In this document: in pieces, positions 1-10,899 of the stretch
How positions within the stretch are numbered: the stretch's first letter is position 1
Layout of the letters: each line of letters starts with the position of its first letter
From: Ephydatia muelleri
Taxonomy: Eukaryota; Porifera; Demospongiae; Spongillida; Spongillidae
DNA length: 64,000 bases
Reading direction: 5' to 3'
Assembly: GCA_013339895.1 (NCBI GenBank)
Contig: JABACO010000001.1
Coordinates: 34,438,980-34,502,979 of the forward strand
Notes under the pieces: generated by a model
Told to the model about the DNA's origin: nothing
Databases searched by the model: none
What the model saw: the letters and a program-made list of their open reading frames with translations, nothing else
Program-made: the position numbers and the translations under genes

Positions 1-172
1 AAAACTTCACGTAGGAAGCTTTATGCGCAGGGCGAGGTGACTCGAAGCTGAGCGCCAATGCGCTCGCGAGCAGCGCCAAATGCAGCGTCAATGTTGTTAA
101 CAAGTGATGAGCCATCAATCCATTTCAATATTACCACAGGGGGCGGAGCACGACGAGTAAATCGAAATAAAC

Positions 173-3100
173 ATGTTCAAGAGCGAGTACCAGGTAACTA
201 ACGGGACTGCAGAGAGCTGTAGTCTAAACAAGTACTTCTCTGGCAGGGTGGTTCTCACGTGGAGGTATTTAGTTCACAAGGCAGCGACCCTGCAGGGAAA
301 TGGAAGCTCCAGGGACCTGTGCGCAAAGAGTACGACAAGCCGACGAAAAGCTTCGTATTCGTACTGGAGGGCGGGAACAGCACCAGTGTGGCCAGAATGC
401 AGCTGCCCAAGAGCGAGAAAAGCACACGTAAGGCGGCTGTGTGTGTGTGGGGGTCTTTCTAAACCGAGCCGCTTCGTTTTGGTAGTACATCTTTTGCAGA
501 AGTGTTGTGTATTTCAGCTCCTAGTAACCAGCGAGACACGTCTTGCCCTGGAATTAAGGTATTGTGTAATCGTCACTTGAAGTGAGAGGTGCATACTTGC
601 ACATCGCAGCGTACAGGACAGTGGAGGGAGCAGAAGAAGAATACATTTCTCCACGTCTTTTAAGGACACATCTGTAGACCCACTTAATGCCAGAGTACCA
701 CTGCCTGGGCTTGTGGTAGAGCAGGTAGTGTGTGAGTGTGATGTGTGTGTGTATTATGAATGCGCGTGTATGTGTGTTTTGCTGTTAGTGTTGTGTTTAT
801 AAGTATGTCAATGTGTGTTTTGCTGTGTTTGTGTATGTGTGTGTCTTTAAGATGTGTTGCTTGTTTATGTGTGTATGTGCTGTTTGTTTGTGTGTCTTTA
901 AGTATGTGTTGTTTGTTTATGTGTGTGTGTGTGTGTTTAAGTGAGGCTATGTGCTTGTATACCAGTGTGTGTTTAATTGTTCAGAGTGTGTGCATGTGTA
1001 CGTATTTTTCCATGTATGTGTATCTAACCTCTTCTCTGGTCTAGTGGCTCAACCTGTGCCTTGATCTGGACTCCTGGGTGTCAGGTCTCTTCAGAGGTCA
1101 CACCTATCGTTCCCTCGAAGCCATCTCCATTGGAGGCAGCTGCTTGCTGAGGAGAGTCTTCACCTTGCATGACCTCCCTGTGGACACTGGCGGGGAGGGA
1201 GGTGTTCCCAGGGGATGCCAGATGCCCCCTGGTGTGGTGGCACATACACAGGTACTCCCGCTGTTACCATGGGTGCACATAGTAGGGAATAACCTGAGGT
1301 GCTCTCTAATTAAAGGTGTTCCAATACCAAGCTTCTTCCAAGCCCATACCACCGTTGCAGGAGACACTGGAGTCAGGAGGTAGGTAAAGTGGTTCATTTT
1401 CTCTCCTTGTGGCGAACGTTTGTGATCGGGTACCCAGGCAGGTTGAGTCATGTGGCCTTTGGTGCCAAGATTCCTGTACCAGAGCACGTAGTGAGCAAAG
1501 GATCACGTGAGAGAAAGGGATCACTTGAGAGAAAGGGATCACTTGAGAGAAAGGGATCACTTGAGAGAAAGGGATCACGTGAGAGAAAGGGATCACTTGA
1601 GAGAAAGGGATCACTTGAGAGAAAGGGATCACGTGAGAGAAAGGGATCACTTGAGAGAAAGGGATCACGTGAGAGAAAGGGATCACCTGAGAGAAAGGGA
1701 TCACGTGAGATTAAAGGATCACGTGAGAGCAGAGGATCCAGTGGATCAGCAGGCTCCACTAGAGGTGTGTTACCTCGCAATGATCACTGTAGTTAAAATC
1801 AATAAAGCATAACTAAGAGCCTGAAACTGAAATCATTGACCATTGCAATGGGATATGCAACCATTTAGAGGAGAATATTTGTTCTGGTCTAGCACTTGAG
1901 GGCTTGGTGACATAGGCATGCAGAGATGGTATTGTGGGCTCCAAATCTGCTTAGTTTGCATGTGTCCCCCACTCATCACTATAGCATGTGTCCCCCACTC
2001 ATCACTATAGCATGTGTCCCCCACTCATCACTATAGCATGTGTCCCCCACTCATCACTATAGCATGTGTCCCCCACTCATCACTATAGCATGTGTCCCCC
2101 ACTCATCACTATAGCATGTGTCCTCACTCATCACTATAGCATGTGTCCCCCACTCATCACTATAGCATGTGTCCCCACTCATCACTATAGCATGTGTCCC
2201 CACTCATCACTATAGCATGTGTCCCCCACTCATCACTATAGCATGTGTCCCCCACTCATCAATATAGTCTATGACACGTAGTCTGTGTATTCATGATGTG
2301 TGTGTGATCTCTGTTCTTTTAATTAATTGATACTTTTTAGTTCAGTTATTGAGATACTGCTGTTAGTTGTATAGCTTATATTTGTTGTTTAGCACTTTTT
2401 AATTTTAAACTACAACTGCAACAACAGGTTACTGTATGATTCTTGCGCCTCCTATAGTGACACACCACATGTAACCCTATCAAAGAGCTTGAGAGCACCT
2501 TAGCCTGTGTTGATGTTGGTTAACCCTGATATAGATTTGGGTAACTAGAACAAAAGTGACATGATATAAATTCTTCAACAAGCAGCAGTTATTATAAGTG
2601 TATTTTCAAAGTCGTGAGACAAGCTGTGTTTCTCATCACCCCAGGTGACACTGTGGCTTTGAAAGCTACAAAACCACACCCACCCAATAATAATTCAGAG
2701 CCACACCCACCCAATCACCATTCAGAGCCACACCCACCCAGTCACCCTTCAGAGCCACACCCACCACCTGCAGTTATTCGCACCCAAAAAAGGCATGTTC
2801 AACAGCTAAGAGTGCAGGACAGAGAAGGGCCTGGGGACCCTTCATCGAGGGTGGCTAAAAACCACACCGCCACTACAGCAGACCACACCTCCAGTGAAGA
2901 CAGCCACTTGAATGATGATGTCCCAAGTAATCAAGAGACGGACGAAGATCTATTAATAGCCGCCCTGCAGAGACTAGACGTAACCACTCCACGAACTACA
3001 GTCCCGCCCACTTTGGTCCCGCCCACAGCACAGGAGGCCACACCCAGTGATCTGGACTGCAGCACACAGCTGTACGAGTATCAGTCTCCTCCTCGCTCTG

Positions 3101-3470
3101 CAGGTGTGAGACAGAGTGCAGGGGTGGGGCCTATTGACGGTGGGCGTGGCCCTCAGCTGGAAGATGACTTCATCGGAGAATTCCAACACGAGACCCAGAC
3201 CACCAGTGATGTGAGTGGACTGGGGAAGAGGGTGTTGCCAGTGAGCCTGGGGAAGAGGCTTTCATTACATCATTGTCTTGCAGGATTATGATTGGAGGAA
3301 ATATGCCAGTGCTGATGCAGATGAAATGGAGAGCTCTGAAGGATCTCTACACACGCGTCTAGCCAAGGCAGCAGTGCCGCCAGTGGAGGTCACATCATCC
3401 CATAACAACAACAGCTGTGAACTAGCAAGCCAACTGTCTGAAAGCATGGTATGTGTGTGTGTGTATGTAT

Positions 3471-3530
<60 letters not shown>

Positions 3531-4102
3531 AGTGTATGTGTGTGGATGTCTGTGTGTGTGATCATTGCCCTGACACACCTGTGTGAGCATCACACGTAAC
3601 AGAGGTTATCACCAGTGCTGTCACGACTCGAACACTAGCACTGTTGCATGTCTTTGTGTGCAAGACTGATCCTGAGTTACACACACACACTAGTTTACAG
3701 TATTGTAAATAATATGAACACCGATCATGTGACTATTTTGATCATGTGACTATTTTGATCATGTGACTATCTATATGGTCATCATATGACTTGCAGACAC
3801 TTGACGACACAATGGAAAGGTTAAAGGATTCGAAGAGACGTTTGCTTGATACTCTGGACATGAGGTGAGGACGTACTAGCAGTGGAGGTGAGGCCAATGA
3901 CATCACTATCTCCTCCTTTAGGGGAATGGGTGGAGCCATTAGTCCGGCTGTTGGCAGGACAACGGAGGTGGGCTGTGTCCAGGCCCAACATAGTGAAGTG
4001 CAAGAAGGATGGTCTGGGGACCAGGAGCTGGAACTGGTGTACGATGCGCAGTTGAACTGTTACTTTGATCCAATCACACACAAGTACTATGAGATGGTCT
4101 AG
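173..4102 (+). CDS. CFAP20DC: CFAP20-domain-containing protein (CFAP20DC / C3orf67 orthologue), multi-exon
   Basis: Spliced host gene. Exons read at 173-193, 247-427, 486-558, 610-724, 1045-1251, 1316-1379, 1438-1487 (or 1490), 2645-3210, 3284-3448, 3797-3864 and 3922-4102, nearly all with GT/AG borders in phase. The N-terminus begins MFKSEYQ and continues with VEVFSSQG, KSFVFVLEGG, RRIHFST and WLNLCLDL. This is the order of the CFA20 domain in vertebrate CFAP20DC, as I remember it, through HVAFGAK. The middle exon is low-complexity and rich in PHPP repeats. The end, YDAQLNCYFDPITHKYYEMV, is an aromatic tail just before the stop. The domain is related to CFAP20, an axonemal inner-junction protein, so a cilium-related role is inferred. 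Phase does not join exon 7 to exon 8, so at least one small exon between about 1490 and 2645 is missing from the model. Start chosen because MFK plus a donor matches the family. Confidence 0.85.
730..1020. repeat. Degenerate TG-rich low-complexity tract in an intron
   Basis: Runs of TGTG with interspersed TTTAAG and TATG words fill most of the CFAP20DC intron between the exons ending at 724 and starting at 1045. Non-coding microsatellite-like sequence. Confidence 0.8.
1493..1730. repeat. 18-bp minisatellite (GGATCACTTGAGAGAAAG type)
   Basis: About 13 tandem copies of an 18-bp unit with T/G variation (CACTTGAG or CACGTGAG). The unit length is a multiple of three, so it gives long spurious open frames on both strands. 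It lies in the CFAP20DC intron after the exon ending near 1487. Confidence 0.95.
1963..2268. repeat. 25-26-bp minisatellite in the same intron
   Basis: About 12 tandem copies of a unit built from GCATGTGTCCCCCACTCATC followed by ACTATA. Copies differ by one or a few C residues in the C run. No coding sign. Confidence 0.95.
3469..3560. repeat. GT microsatellite
   Basis: Long dinucleotide run in the CFAP20DC intron directly after the donor at 3449. Confidence 0.95.
3724..3777. repeat. 19-bp triplication (GATCATGTGACTATTTT)
   Basis: Three near-identical tandem copies close to the acceptor of the CFAP20DC exon at 3797. Confidence 0.85.
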
Positions 4103-4497
4103 TCACCTAGCAACAACCCTCCCTCCCATCACCCTCCCTCCCATCACCTCCTACTATTTATTGTGCACATTTATCACTTTATGTCAACGATGCAACAAGT
4201 CTGATTACAATTTAACCACTATGAGTAAACCTCTATTTGGCTGTACATACAGAATGCATAAATCAGTGGTGGTAGTTAATTGAAGTCCCAATTGGTTATG
4301 AAGAGAAGTTTCTCTAGCTTGTCCAAGCGTTCTGGGTAAGGGTGAAACGATAATTATTAAGATTAGTCAGATGACATCATCACCTTGGTGATCAGGGTGG
4401 TGGCTTAGAGATGAAATGAGTTGTGAAATGGAGATCTGAGTAGAAGGTCTGTTGACAGAGATCATGTGATCACCTTGACAACATGACTACACATCAC
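4103..4497. other. Intergenic, convergent 3' ends
   Basis: About 395 bp between the stop codons of CFAP20DC (+) and TMEM177 (-). No open frame or repeat of note. Confidence 0.6.
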
Positions 4498-5095
4498 TCA
4501 CTGAAGGACTGACTCCAGTTCTATTGACTTCCTCATGAAATCAATACCTCCTTCAGTGTAGCTTTTCTTACACAAAGCTGCCCTTCTGTCCGCTCTAAAC
4601 TCCATCCAGCGACCTGATGGCATCACATGACACCACATGACAATCACACGGGCATCACATGACATGCTCCCACCTAGTGCAGAAGACAGCTGGAGATACA
4701 CAAACAACCCTGCTCCAAACATGAGGGGAAAGCCGGTGTTGGCCAGTCTGGGGAGGACTACAAGCACATCACACGACAGGCAGGTGATCTCAACCAAGAC
4801 CACATGACAGGCGTGTGACCCTCACATCGTAGTGCCACCAGCGCAAGATGATAGCTGGCCACAAGAGCTGTGGAGGCCAGTGGTACCTTCACCAGAGGGT
4901 CAAGCAACTCAACATGAGCCAACTCGTGGGCTACACAGGGTTAGAGGAGTAATGATTCTGGCACACTCCCACTCACCAGACCACACCCATCACTTACCAA
5001 TACGAAAGTTCATTTCTTGTGCAGATGGCACGAGAAGATGTGCAAGCTTCTGTCCGATGTCAGAGTTCCAATCTATGTCCTCATCTAGGATTGAA

Positions 5096-5141
<46 letters not shown>

Positions 5142-5775
5142 AATACACATATCACGTTTGAACTCGTGCGTCCTCGCATACTTTGCAGTCTCAGTCCAGA
5201 TCGCTCGACGTCGCTTCGATTTCTGAACAGGAACGTCCTGCATTGTGGAGGACAACTCGAGATCACGTGCCCTGCAGCTCGCGTCATCAATGCGCGGCTA
5301 CCCGTTACCTCGGTACCCCGATAACTGCGCCATTGGGCCACAGAGCGCATCCCCCTGAGACGCCTGCACGAAGAGAGCAGCTCGCAACATACGCCATGTC
5401 TGCTCAGCCGGACACATACTGCTGAACCCGCGCGAAATAAACACTTCTATGCGGTCCGGATTTCGCACATGCTGCTCGTAGCCGTACGTGTTGCGGTGGC
5501 AACATGTGTGAAGAAATGGCTCAAATGGCGCCTGCAACGTACCATGGCACGCGCAATCCGGCGCACGTGGGTTGTCAATTCCTCGGGTGCTTTGGCGTCT
5601 GGGGACTCGTAGCTACGCTATTCCACGGTTAACACTTACGTGCGAGCATATTTGGGCTCACTAAGCTTTACCTCTTTCGTATGACAGCTGGAAACGCATG
5701 GGGCACGCAGTTGAGGGCGGCCATAGCCCCTGCTGCCAAGTACACCACCTTCCGCATGTTCTCGTAGCGCGACAT
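4498..5775 (-). CDS. TMEM177: TMEM177 orthologue with an M48-type metallopeptidase signature
   Basis: Eight exons on the minus strand: 5775-5672, 5612-5488, 5363-5309, 5237-5182, 5084-4998, 4930-4826, 4757-4674 and 4613-4498. They sum to 732 nt, exactly 244 codons with stop. The order of conserved pieces follows vertebrate TMEM177 as I remember it: an N-terminal hydrophobic anchor, NGAVIGVPRTFL, DIDWNSDIG, AQEMNFRIAHELAHVE, two transmembrane helices (LASTALVASYHLALVAL and FPLMFGAGLFVYLQLSSAL), then EFRADRRAALCKKSYTEGGI. TMEM177 is a mitochondrial inner-membrane protein that helps stabilise COX20 during COX2 maturation. Residues 144-148 (HELAH) and 210-214 (EFRAD) match the HExxH and ExxxD zinc-site pattern of M48 peptidases. 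At 243 residues it is shorter than the human protein, which is about 311. Its start faces NDUFAF3. Confidence 0.82.
5096..5141. repeat. CA microsatellite in a TMEM177 intron
   Basis: Dinucleotide run between the exons at 5084 and 5182. Confidence 0.95.
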
Positions 5776-5817
5776 CGCTGGAATGGGAACGGGCCCAGTT
5801 CTTTTACGTAAGTAAAC
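5776..5817. promoter_or_regulatory. Inferred bidirectional promoter / overlapping 5' leaders of TMEM177 and NDUFAF3
   Basis: Only 42 bp separate the two divergent start codons (5775 minus, 5818 plus). Transcription starts must therefore lie here or inside the neighbouring gene's first exon. No TATA box seen. Inference from gene layout. Confidence 0.5.
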
Positions 5818-6536
5818 ATGCTCAGGTGTTTCCAACGAGTGCGCACCTCTTCGAATACCCGGAGGTACCCAAGGACACGCTTGTCTGAGCTAGCCTTGCA
5901 GTGTATAATGCTTTCTGCAGCTTGGTGCTTCGTCGGTTGGAGCGACGGCACGTAGCCGACAACTTGGCGCCCACTACCCTCGGGAAAATAAGTCCTTCGG
6001 ACCAGGCCCCGCTGGTGGAAGGATATTCCTCCCGCGGGTTCGTCATCCGTGGTAACAGAGTGATGGGGTCTGTGGCCCTCCTTCCCCGCGCATTGCTGCA
6101 CTGGAAGGTACGTACGTGCGCAGTAATTAGAGCACGCTCCAACGCATAGTTGGTTTCAAGCCCTGCGCCTGTCTGTAGGTTTCTCGATTTGAAGACTTGA
6201 CACCAGAGAGTTTTGTACTGTTTCATCTGGTGCAGCCAAAGCTAGGTGCGTAGATCTGGGTCAATGCATATACTCACTTCTCGTCCCCAGACCTTGTTGT
6301 ACTGGGGACTGGTAGTAAGGTGAGGAGAGTCCCTCCAGAGATATACGCCTACCTCAAGAAGTTCAAGATTAACCTCGAAGTCCAAGACACGGTAAGTGTC
6401 ACTGTGTACATAGCGATCAGTGTTTTCTGATTTAACCCCTACACAGCCCAATGCATGCGCTACATTCAACTTCCTCCTGGACGAGGGAAGGCCTGTTGGA
6501 GCAGCCCTCATCCCCCCAGAGCTGGTCCCAGCTTGA
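5818..6536 (+). CDS. NDUFAF3: NDUFAF3 orthologue, complex I assembly factor
   Basis: Five exons: 5818-5864, 5921-6107, 6179-6245, 6291-6391 and 6447-6536, together 492 nt or 163 residues. Key family stretches are EGYSSRGFVIRGNRV, GSVALLPRALLHWK, DLVVLGTGSKVRRVP and EVQDTPNACATFNFLLDEGR followed by VGAALIPP. These match the Mth938/NDUFAF3 fold and the human protein closely. NDUFAF3 works with NDUFAF4 in the mitochondrial matrix on early complex I assembly. The first exon (MLRCFQRVRTSSNTRR) is basic and suits a mitochondrial presequence. It is the least certain exon. The 3' end lies 97 bp from the stop codon of the convergent RFT1. Confidence 0.9.
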
Positions 6537-6633
6537 TGATGTCATGATGACACGGCCGCCATATTGTACCAGCAGACATTCAAATCGTTCAATGACAAGT
6601 GTTAAAAAGGAACAAGAATAAGCAAGGGAGTGA

Positions 6634-8166
6634 TTAGTCTGATTTGGGCAGGGGGTAGGTGATGTGGAGCGTCTTCATGACTCGCAGTACATGTGAGCTG
6701 ATCCTGGTTGGTAGTCGTGACAACATAAAGGAGGTGAGCTCCTGTTCACGGAGCACCAACGTGGACCCCACCCACAGGAGACAGGCCACTCCCACCAAAA
6801 CGTGGAGACACACCCTCCAAAATCCCTGATCACAACACAAAACACGCTAAATGGAGTGTAAGAAAATAACCAATGTTAGTGTGAGTGGGTGCATATGGGT
6901 GGATGAACTCTGACCTCTGAGAAAGCTGTTATGAGGAATGAGAGTGCAAATGTGGTAACCATTGGCAACGAGGGGAGGGCCAACGTGAGGGGGCGGTAGG
7001 GGGTGGAGGAGAAGTAGGAGTGTATGAAGCGACAGCTGTGACAAATCCTACACGCCATGTTGATGCAGTTAGCCAAGATGAATCCCACACTCCCAGAGAA
7101 CTTGGTGAGGAGCAAGGAGGCACTAAGAAACACCACAGAGAACACCAACATGGTGACATTGTACCTGTGGGGAGGAGGGGGATGAAGGGGATGTGGAGGA
7201 GGGGAAGAAGGGGATGGGGAGGAGGGGAAGAAGGGGTTGGGGAGGAGGGGAAGAAGGGGGTGGGGAGGAGGGGAAGAAGGGGATGGGGAGAAGGGGAAGT
7301 AGGGGTTGGGGAGGAGGGGATGGGGAGGAGGGGAAGAAGGGGATGGGGAGGAGGGGAAGAAGGGGTTGGGGAGGAGGGGAAGAAGGGGATGAGGAGGAGG
7401 GGAAGAAGGGGTTGGGGAGGAGGGGAAGAAGGGGATGGGGAGGAGGGGAAGAAGGGGATGGGTGGAGGGGAAGTAGGGGTTGGGGAGGAGGGGAAGAAGG
7501 GGATGGGGAGGAGGGGAAGAAGAGGATGGGGAGGAGGGGATTAAGGGGGTGGGGAGGAGGGGAAGAAGGGATGGGGAGGAGGGGAAGAAGGGATACATGT
7601 ATGCTTGTGCTATAGACAAGCATCAAATCGTATGATTTTTAGACAAAACAAATTTATTTCATGTATACTGAAGGAGCCAGGAGGGAATATTGGAGACGGG
7701 GGAGGGAGGGGGGGGGGGGGGGTTGAGGAGTGGGTGTGGTCTCACCTGTCCACTTGCTTCTGGCTCATGGCCGCCATCACAAAGCATTCGGTCACTCCAT
7801 TTACGGCCAACAGCATAACATATACACAGTACCATCGCAGCAGTGTGGGACCTAGTAAACCATGGGAAATGTGAGCCCCTACCCTATCACCCTCTTCCCC
7901 ACACCTTCAGAGCCCCTCCCCTATCACCCTCTTCCCCACACCTTCAGAGCCCCTCCCCTATCAACCCTTATCCCCACACCTTCTCCTCCTGAGCCCCTCC
8001 CCTATCACCCTCTTCCCCACACCTTCTCCTCCTGAGAGAAGCTTTCCTCCATATATGTTGAGGGCAAGGTACGAGTAGGCATAGCCAAAGGACAATATCA
8101 CCATGGCAACCACGATAACAAACTTCAGGATCATGGCCAGTGTGTGTGCCACACCTGGAAGCACCC

Positions 8167-8253
<87 letters not shown>

Positions 8254-10040
8254 GTGTGTGTGTGGATTATGGTCACACGGTAAGTGTTGGATCGTGTGAA
8301 GATCATGTCAGGTCACATGATCCTAACATGACATAATAACAGGTCACATGATCCCTACATTACATAATGTCAGGTCACATGATCCTCTCACCTCTCTCTG
8401 CTTCTCCGGTGGTTCTCCACGGTACAGGGATGAGGCAAAAAAGACATAGAAGCTCTCCTCAATGGGCAAGAAGATGAAGCGAGGGACCAGAGAGCCGAGA
8501 TTGTTGATGACATCATATACCCCTAGAGGACAGGTGGAAGAGGGGGTGACATGAGGGGAGGGATGGGGAGGAGTGAGGGAAGACACAGGACATACCTTGC
8601 TGGGCAAATGACAGCACTCCAAATATGGTCATCACATATCGTTCACCTGATGAGAAAAAAACAAATATGTATCAACTAACCACACCCCCTGAAGGTATTT
8701 TGACAAAACGGCAGGTAGTTGAGATCTTTTTTTAGCAAACTGAGATATTGTAAATAAGAGCTCACTAGGTGTCACTATGACGCTGTTCCCATGGCTACCA
8801 AGGTGTTTCCATAGCAACATACATACCATCAGTGAGCAGCTGTTTCAGGAAGCTGTTTTTGAAGAAGCTCCAAGTGAGGTGCAGCAGGTACACACTGCAC
8901 CAGGTCTGGGGACCAGTGCAGTATAAAAGGGGAGGGGCACCCAATGTGACAGGGCGGAGTCAAGGCATCCCACCTTTGTGTCTTCATCAGTGTGGGGTAT
9001 GATGTCAGTGATGGCGCTTATGGGTAGGGATTTCCCCTCCGGTGTGTTGAGATGCACATGGAAGTACCCATAAAAGATGACGAGGTACAAGAAAGAATAT
9101 AGCAGCTAGGAAAATGGGGAAAGGGGGAGTGGTCAAGTGGGAGTGGTCATTACTTCTTACGGAAGCCCCTAAACATTGCCCAATAGAATATGAACCTACA
9201 ACCTATGAATTAGGTGAATGCATTTTCTGCTGACCTGTGCGATGCTGAATAAGACCACGCCCCACTGTGGTGCAAGGTACACTCCCATCACCACCACCAG
9301 ACACTTGATCATCTGAGGCACGCCTTCTGCCATCACCTAGGTAACGAGGGTCACAACCCTACAACCCTATTAATGGTGGCCATTGACACACACACCTTGA
9401 GTTTGACATAATTGTGCGTTTGGCTAAGCACCCATAATGGTTCAGCTAACAGCTCAGTAATGGCCGAGAGAGAGAGAACAGGGTCACACCTATGACATCA
9501 TAGGGCACGTTGGGCTGTTTGAGAAATGGACTAAGCCACAAGGCAGAGACCAAACATGACGTCACCAACCCCAACACTGGACTGAAAGAGGGAAAAGAAA
9601 AAAGAGGGGCCGCCGGGTGCATGTGAGATAATGTAGTGACGTAGCCAACCTCTCACCTGCACCACATCAGGTTATTGACGTGTCGCCATTTTGTTTGTCC
9701 GGTGGTTCGCGATAGACAGGCTTTGCGCAAGGCTTCCCGTGAGAGAAACAAAACCGTGCTGTACAGCAGCGTCAACCTGAGTGGCCAACAGCGTCACTAC
9801 ACACTGGCGTCCATGCACACAAAGCTTCCTCGCCTCATGTTCACGACTCCCAAGAGGTCGGCGTGGATGAACCGAAGCACGAAGCCGTTCATCACGAAGG
9901 TGGCCACACGTAACAGCACCTGTTCACGACATGCGCGTGACGTTAGAAGTGTACAGAATCGCACGTCTTGCCTGCAGAAGCATGTTGTACGAGGCAGCTT
10001 TTGCCGCCACGTCCAGCTGACCCCTCACCGCTCCCGCCAT
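6634..10040 (-). CDS. RFT1: RFT1 orthologue, ER N-glycosylation membrane protein
   Basis: Thirteen exons on the minus strand: 10040-9972, 9919-9834, 9776-9657, 9581-9396, 9336-9235, 9105-8974, 8905-8827, 8646-8596, 8523-8392, 8154-8023, 7851-7746, 7164-6915 and 6825-6634. Recognisable stretches, in order, are [113 protein letters not shown] and [17 protein letters not shown]. All follow human RFT1. RFT1 is a polytopic ER protein needed for N-glycosylation; its flippase role is debated. The first two introns use GC donors. The exon sum is 1637 nt, two more than 545 codons. The surplus maps to a (GA)6 run at 9466-9477 inside exon 4, where the frame slips between LFSLS and SAITELL. Confidence 0.9.
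7172..7597. repeat. Purine-only minisatellite (GGGGAAGAAGG/GGATGGGGAGGA)
   Basis: About 425 bp with G and A almost alone on the plus strand, in 21-24-bp units, inside an RFT1 intron. The strict purine/pyrimidine strand bias makes triplex or G-quadruplex formation possible. It gives long spurious open frames on both strands. Confidence 0.95.
7871..8036. repeat. Tandem repeat of about 40 bp (GAGCCCCTCCCCTATCACCC)
   Basis: Four imperfect copies of a C-rich unit end at the RFT1 exon whose donor is at 8022. Confidence 0.85.
8167..8266. repeat. TG microsatellite in an RFT1 intron
   Basis: About 100 bp of TG with rare CG interruptions. Confidence 0.95.
8299..8390. repeat. GGTCACATGATCC repeat
   Basis: Three spaced copies of GTCAGGTCACATGATCC-like sequence separated by AT-rich linkers, in the intron beside the RFT1 exon at 8392. 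Confidence 0.75.
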
Positions 10041-10887
10041 TCGACAAGTGATTTAATTAATGAGCGAGGCGTGGTACCCGTATAGTTACATAGTTACGTC
10101 AGAGATAGTAGTATCTTGACCCGGGCGTGGGCTTATGTTACATAACATGCACGGAGATGATACGGTGCCTTGCGCAACATCGACGTTACATACGACAGTG
10201 TAACGAATGTGGAAATGCACGCTCCCATAAGTGAAAGTACCAATGGAAAGGGAAAAAAAAAAGTCAAAGTAGTAATACGTTGTACAGTGGCTGCGTGATA
10301 CCGTCTTACAATACCTTTATACTAAAGTTATCCGACCCAGGCATCTTGTCGATGAAAGTACCAGCCATATACTCATAACGCCAGCACGCGGAGTTTATAC
10401 ATGCATGTAACATATCGATCTACAAATTAAACATGTGTTCCTTCCCTATCCAGCATCCAACGGTCAAAGAATATACCACAGTTGCGTGTGATCGAGACCG
10501 AGTCCGTTACGTCCAACACGGCAGCTGCAGAACTTTTGTCACGAGATTAAATTTTTTAGTATGTTCAAGTAAGGTAGTTACCCTAATGACCAGAAGTGTC
10601 CTGGGAAGTACGGGAAAAAGGCTTATATGGGCATGGGAACCTGATAGATTGCCTAGTATCATCTGAAATGAGGGCAGCAATACCTACCCATCCTCAATTC
10701 CAAGCTACAAAGACAATAGTGATGAAAAAAAATCATTATGAAAAAAGCAAATTTCAATACATGACTACGGAGGAGTACTAAGCAGAAGTCCGGAGTGGGG
10801 GCTAAAATTACATCAACCAGGCAGGGTGATAGATTATGATGCTATCCATCATGGGACGTCTGTAGACCTTAACTAGAGGTAGGAAAC
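10041..10887. other. Intergenic between RFT1 start and the Ginger element
   Basis: Upstream region of RFT1. Short open frames have no recognisable similarity. No promoter element assigned. Confidence 0.5.
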
Positions 10888-10899
10888 TGTCACGGCACA

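Noticed and set aside
1448-1812. Long open frames on both strands
   Set aside because: They come from the 18-bp minisatellite, whose unit is a multiple of three.
4832-5425. Plus-strand frames with His/Thr runs
   Set aside because: Antisense to TMEM177 exons and extended by a CA microsatellite.
5661-6226. Minus-strand frames of 134 and 146 residues
   Set aside because: Shadows of NDUFAF3 exons and TMEM177 exon 1; no family match in those frames.
6876-7626. Ser/Pro- and Gly/Glu-rich proteins of up to 247 residues
   Set aside because: Translations of the purine-only minisatellite overlapping an RFT1 exon and intron.
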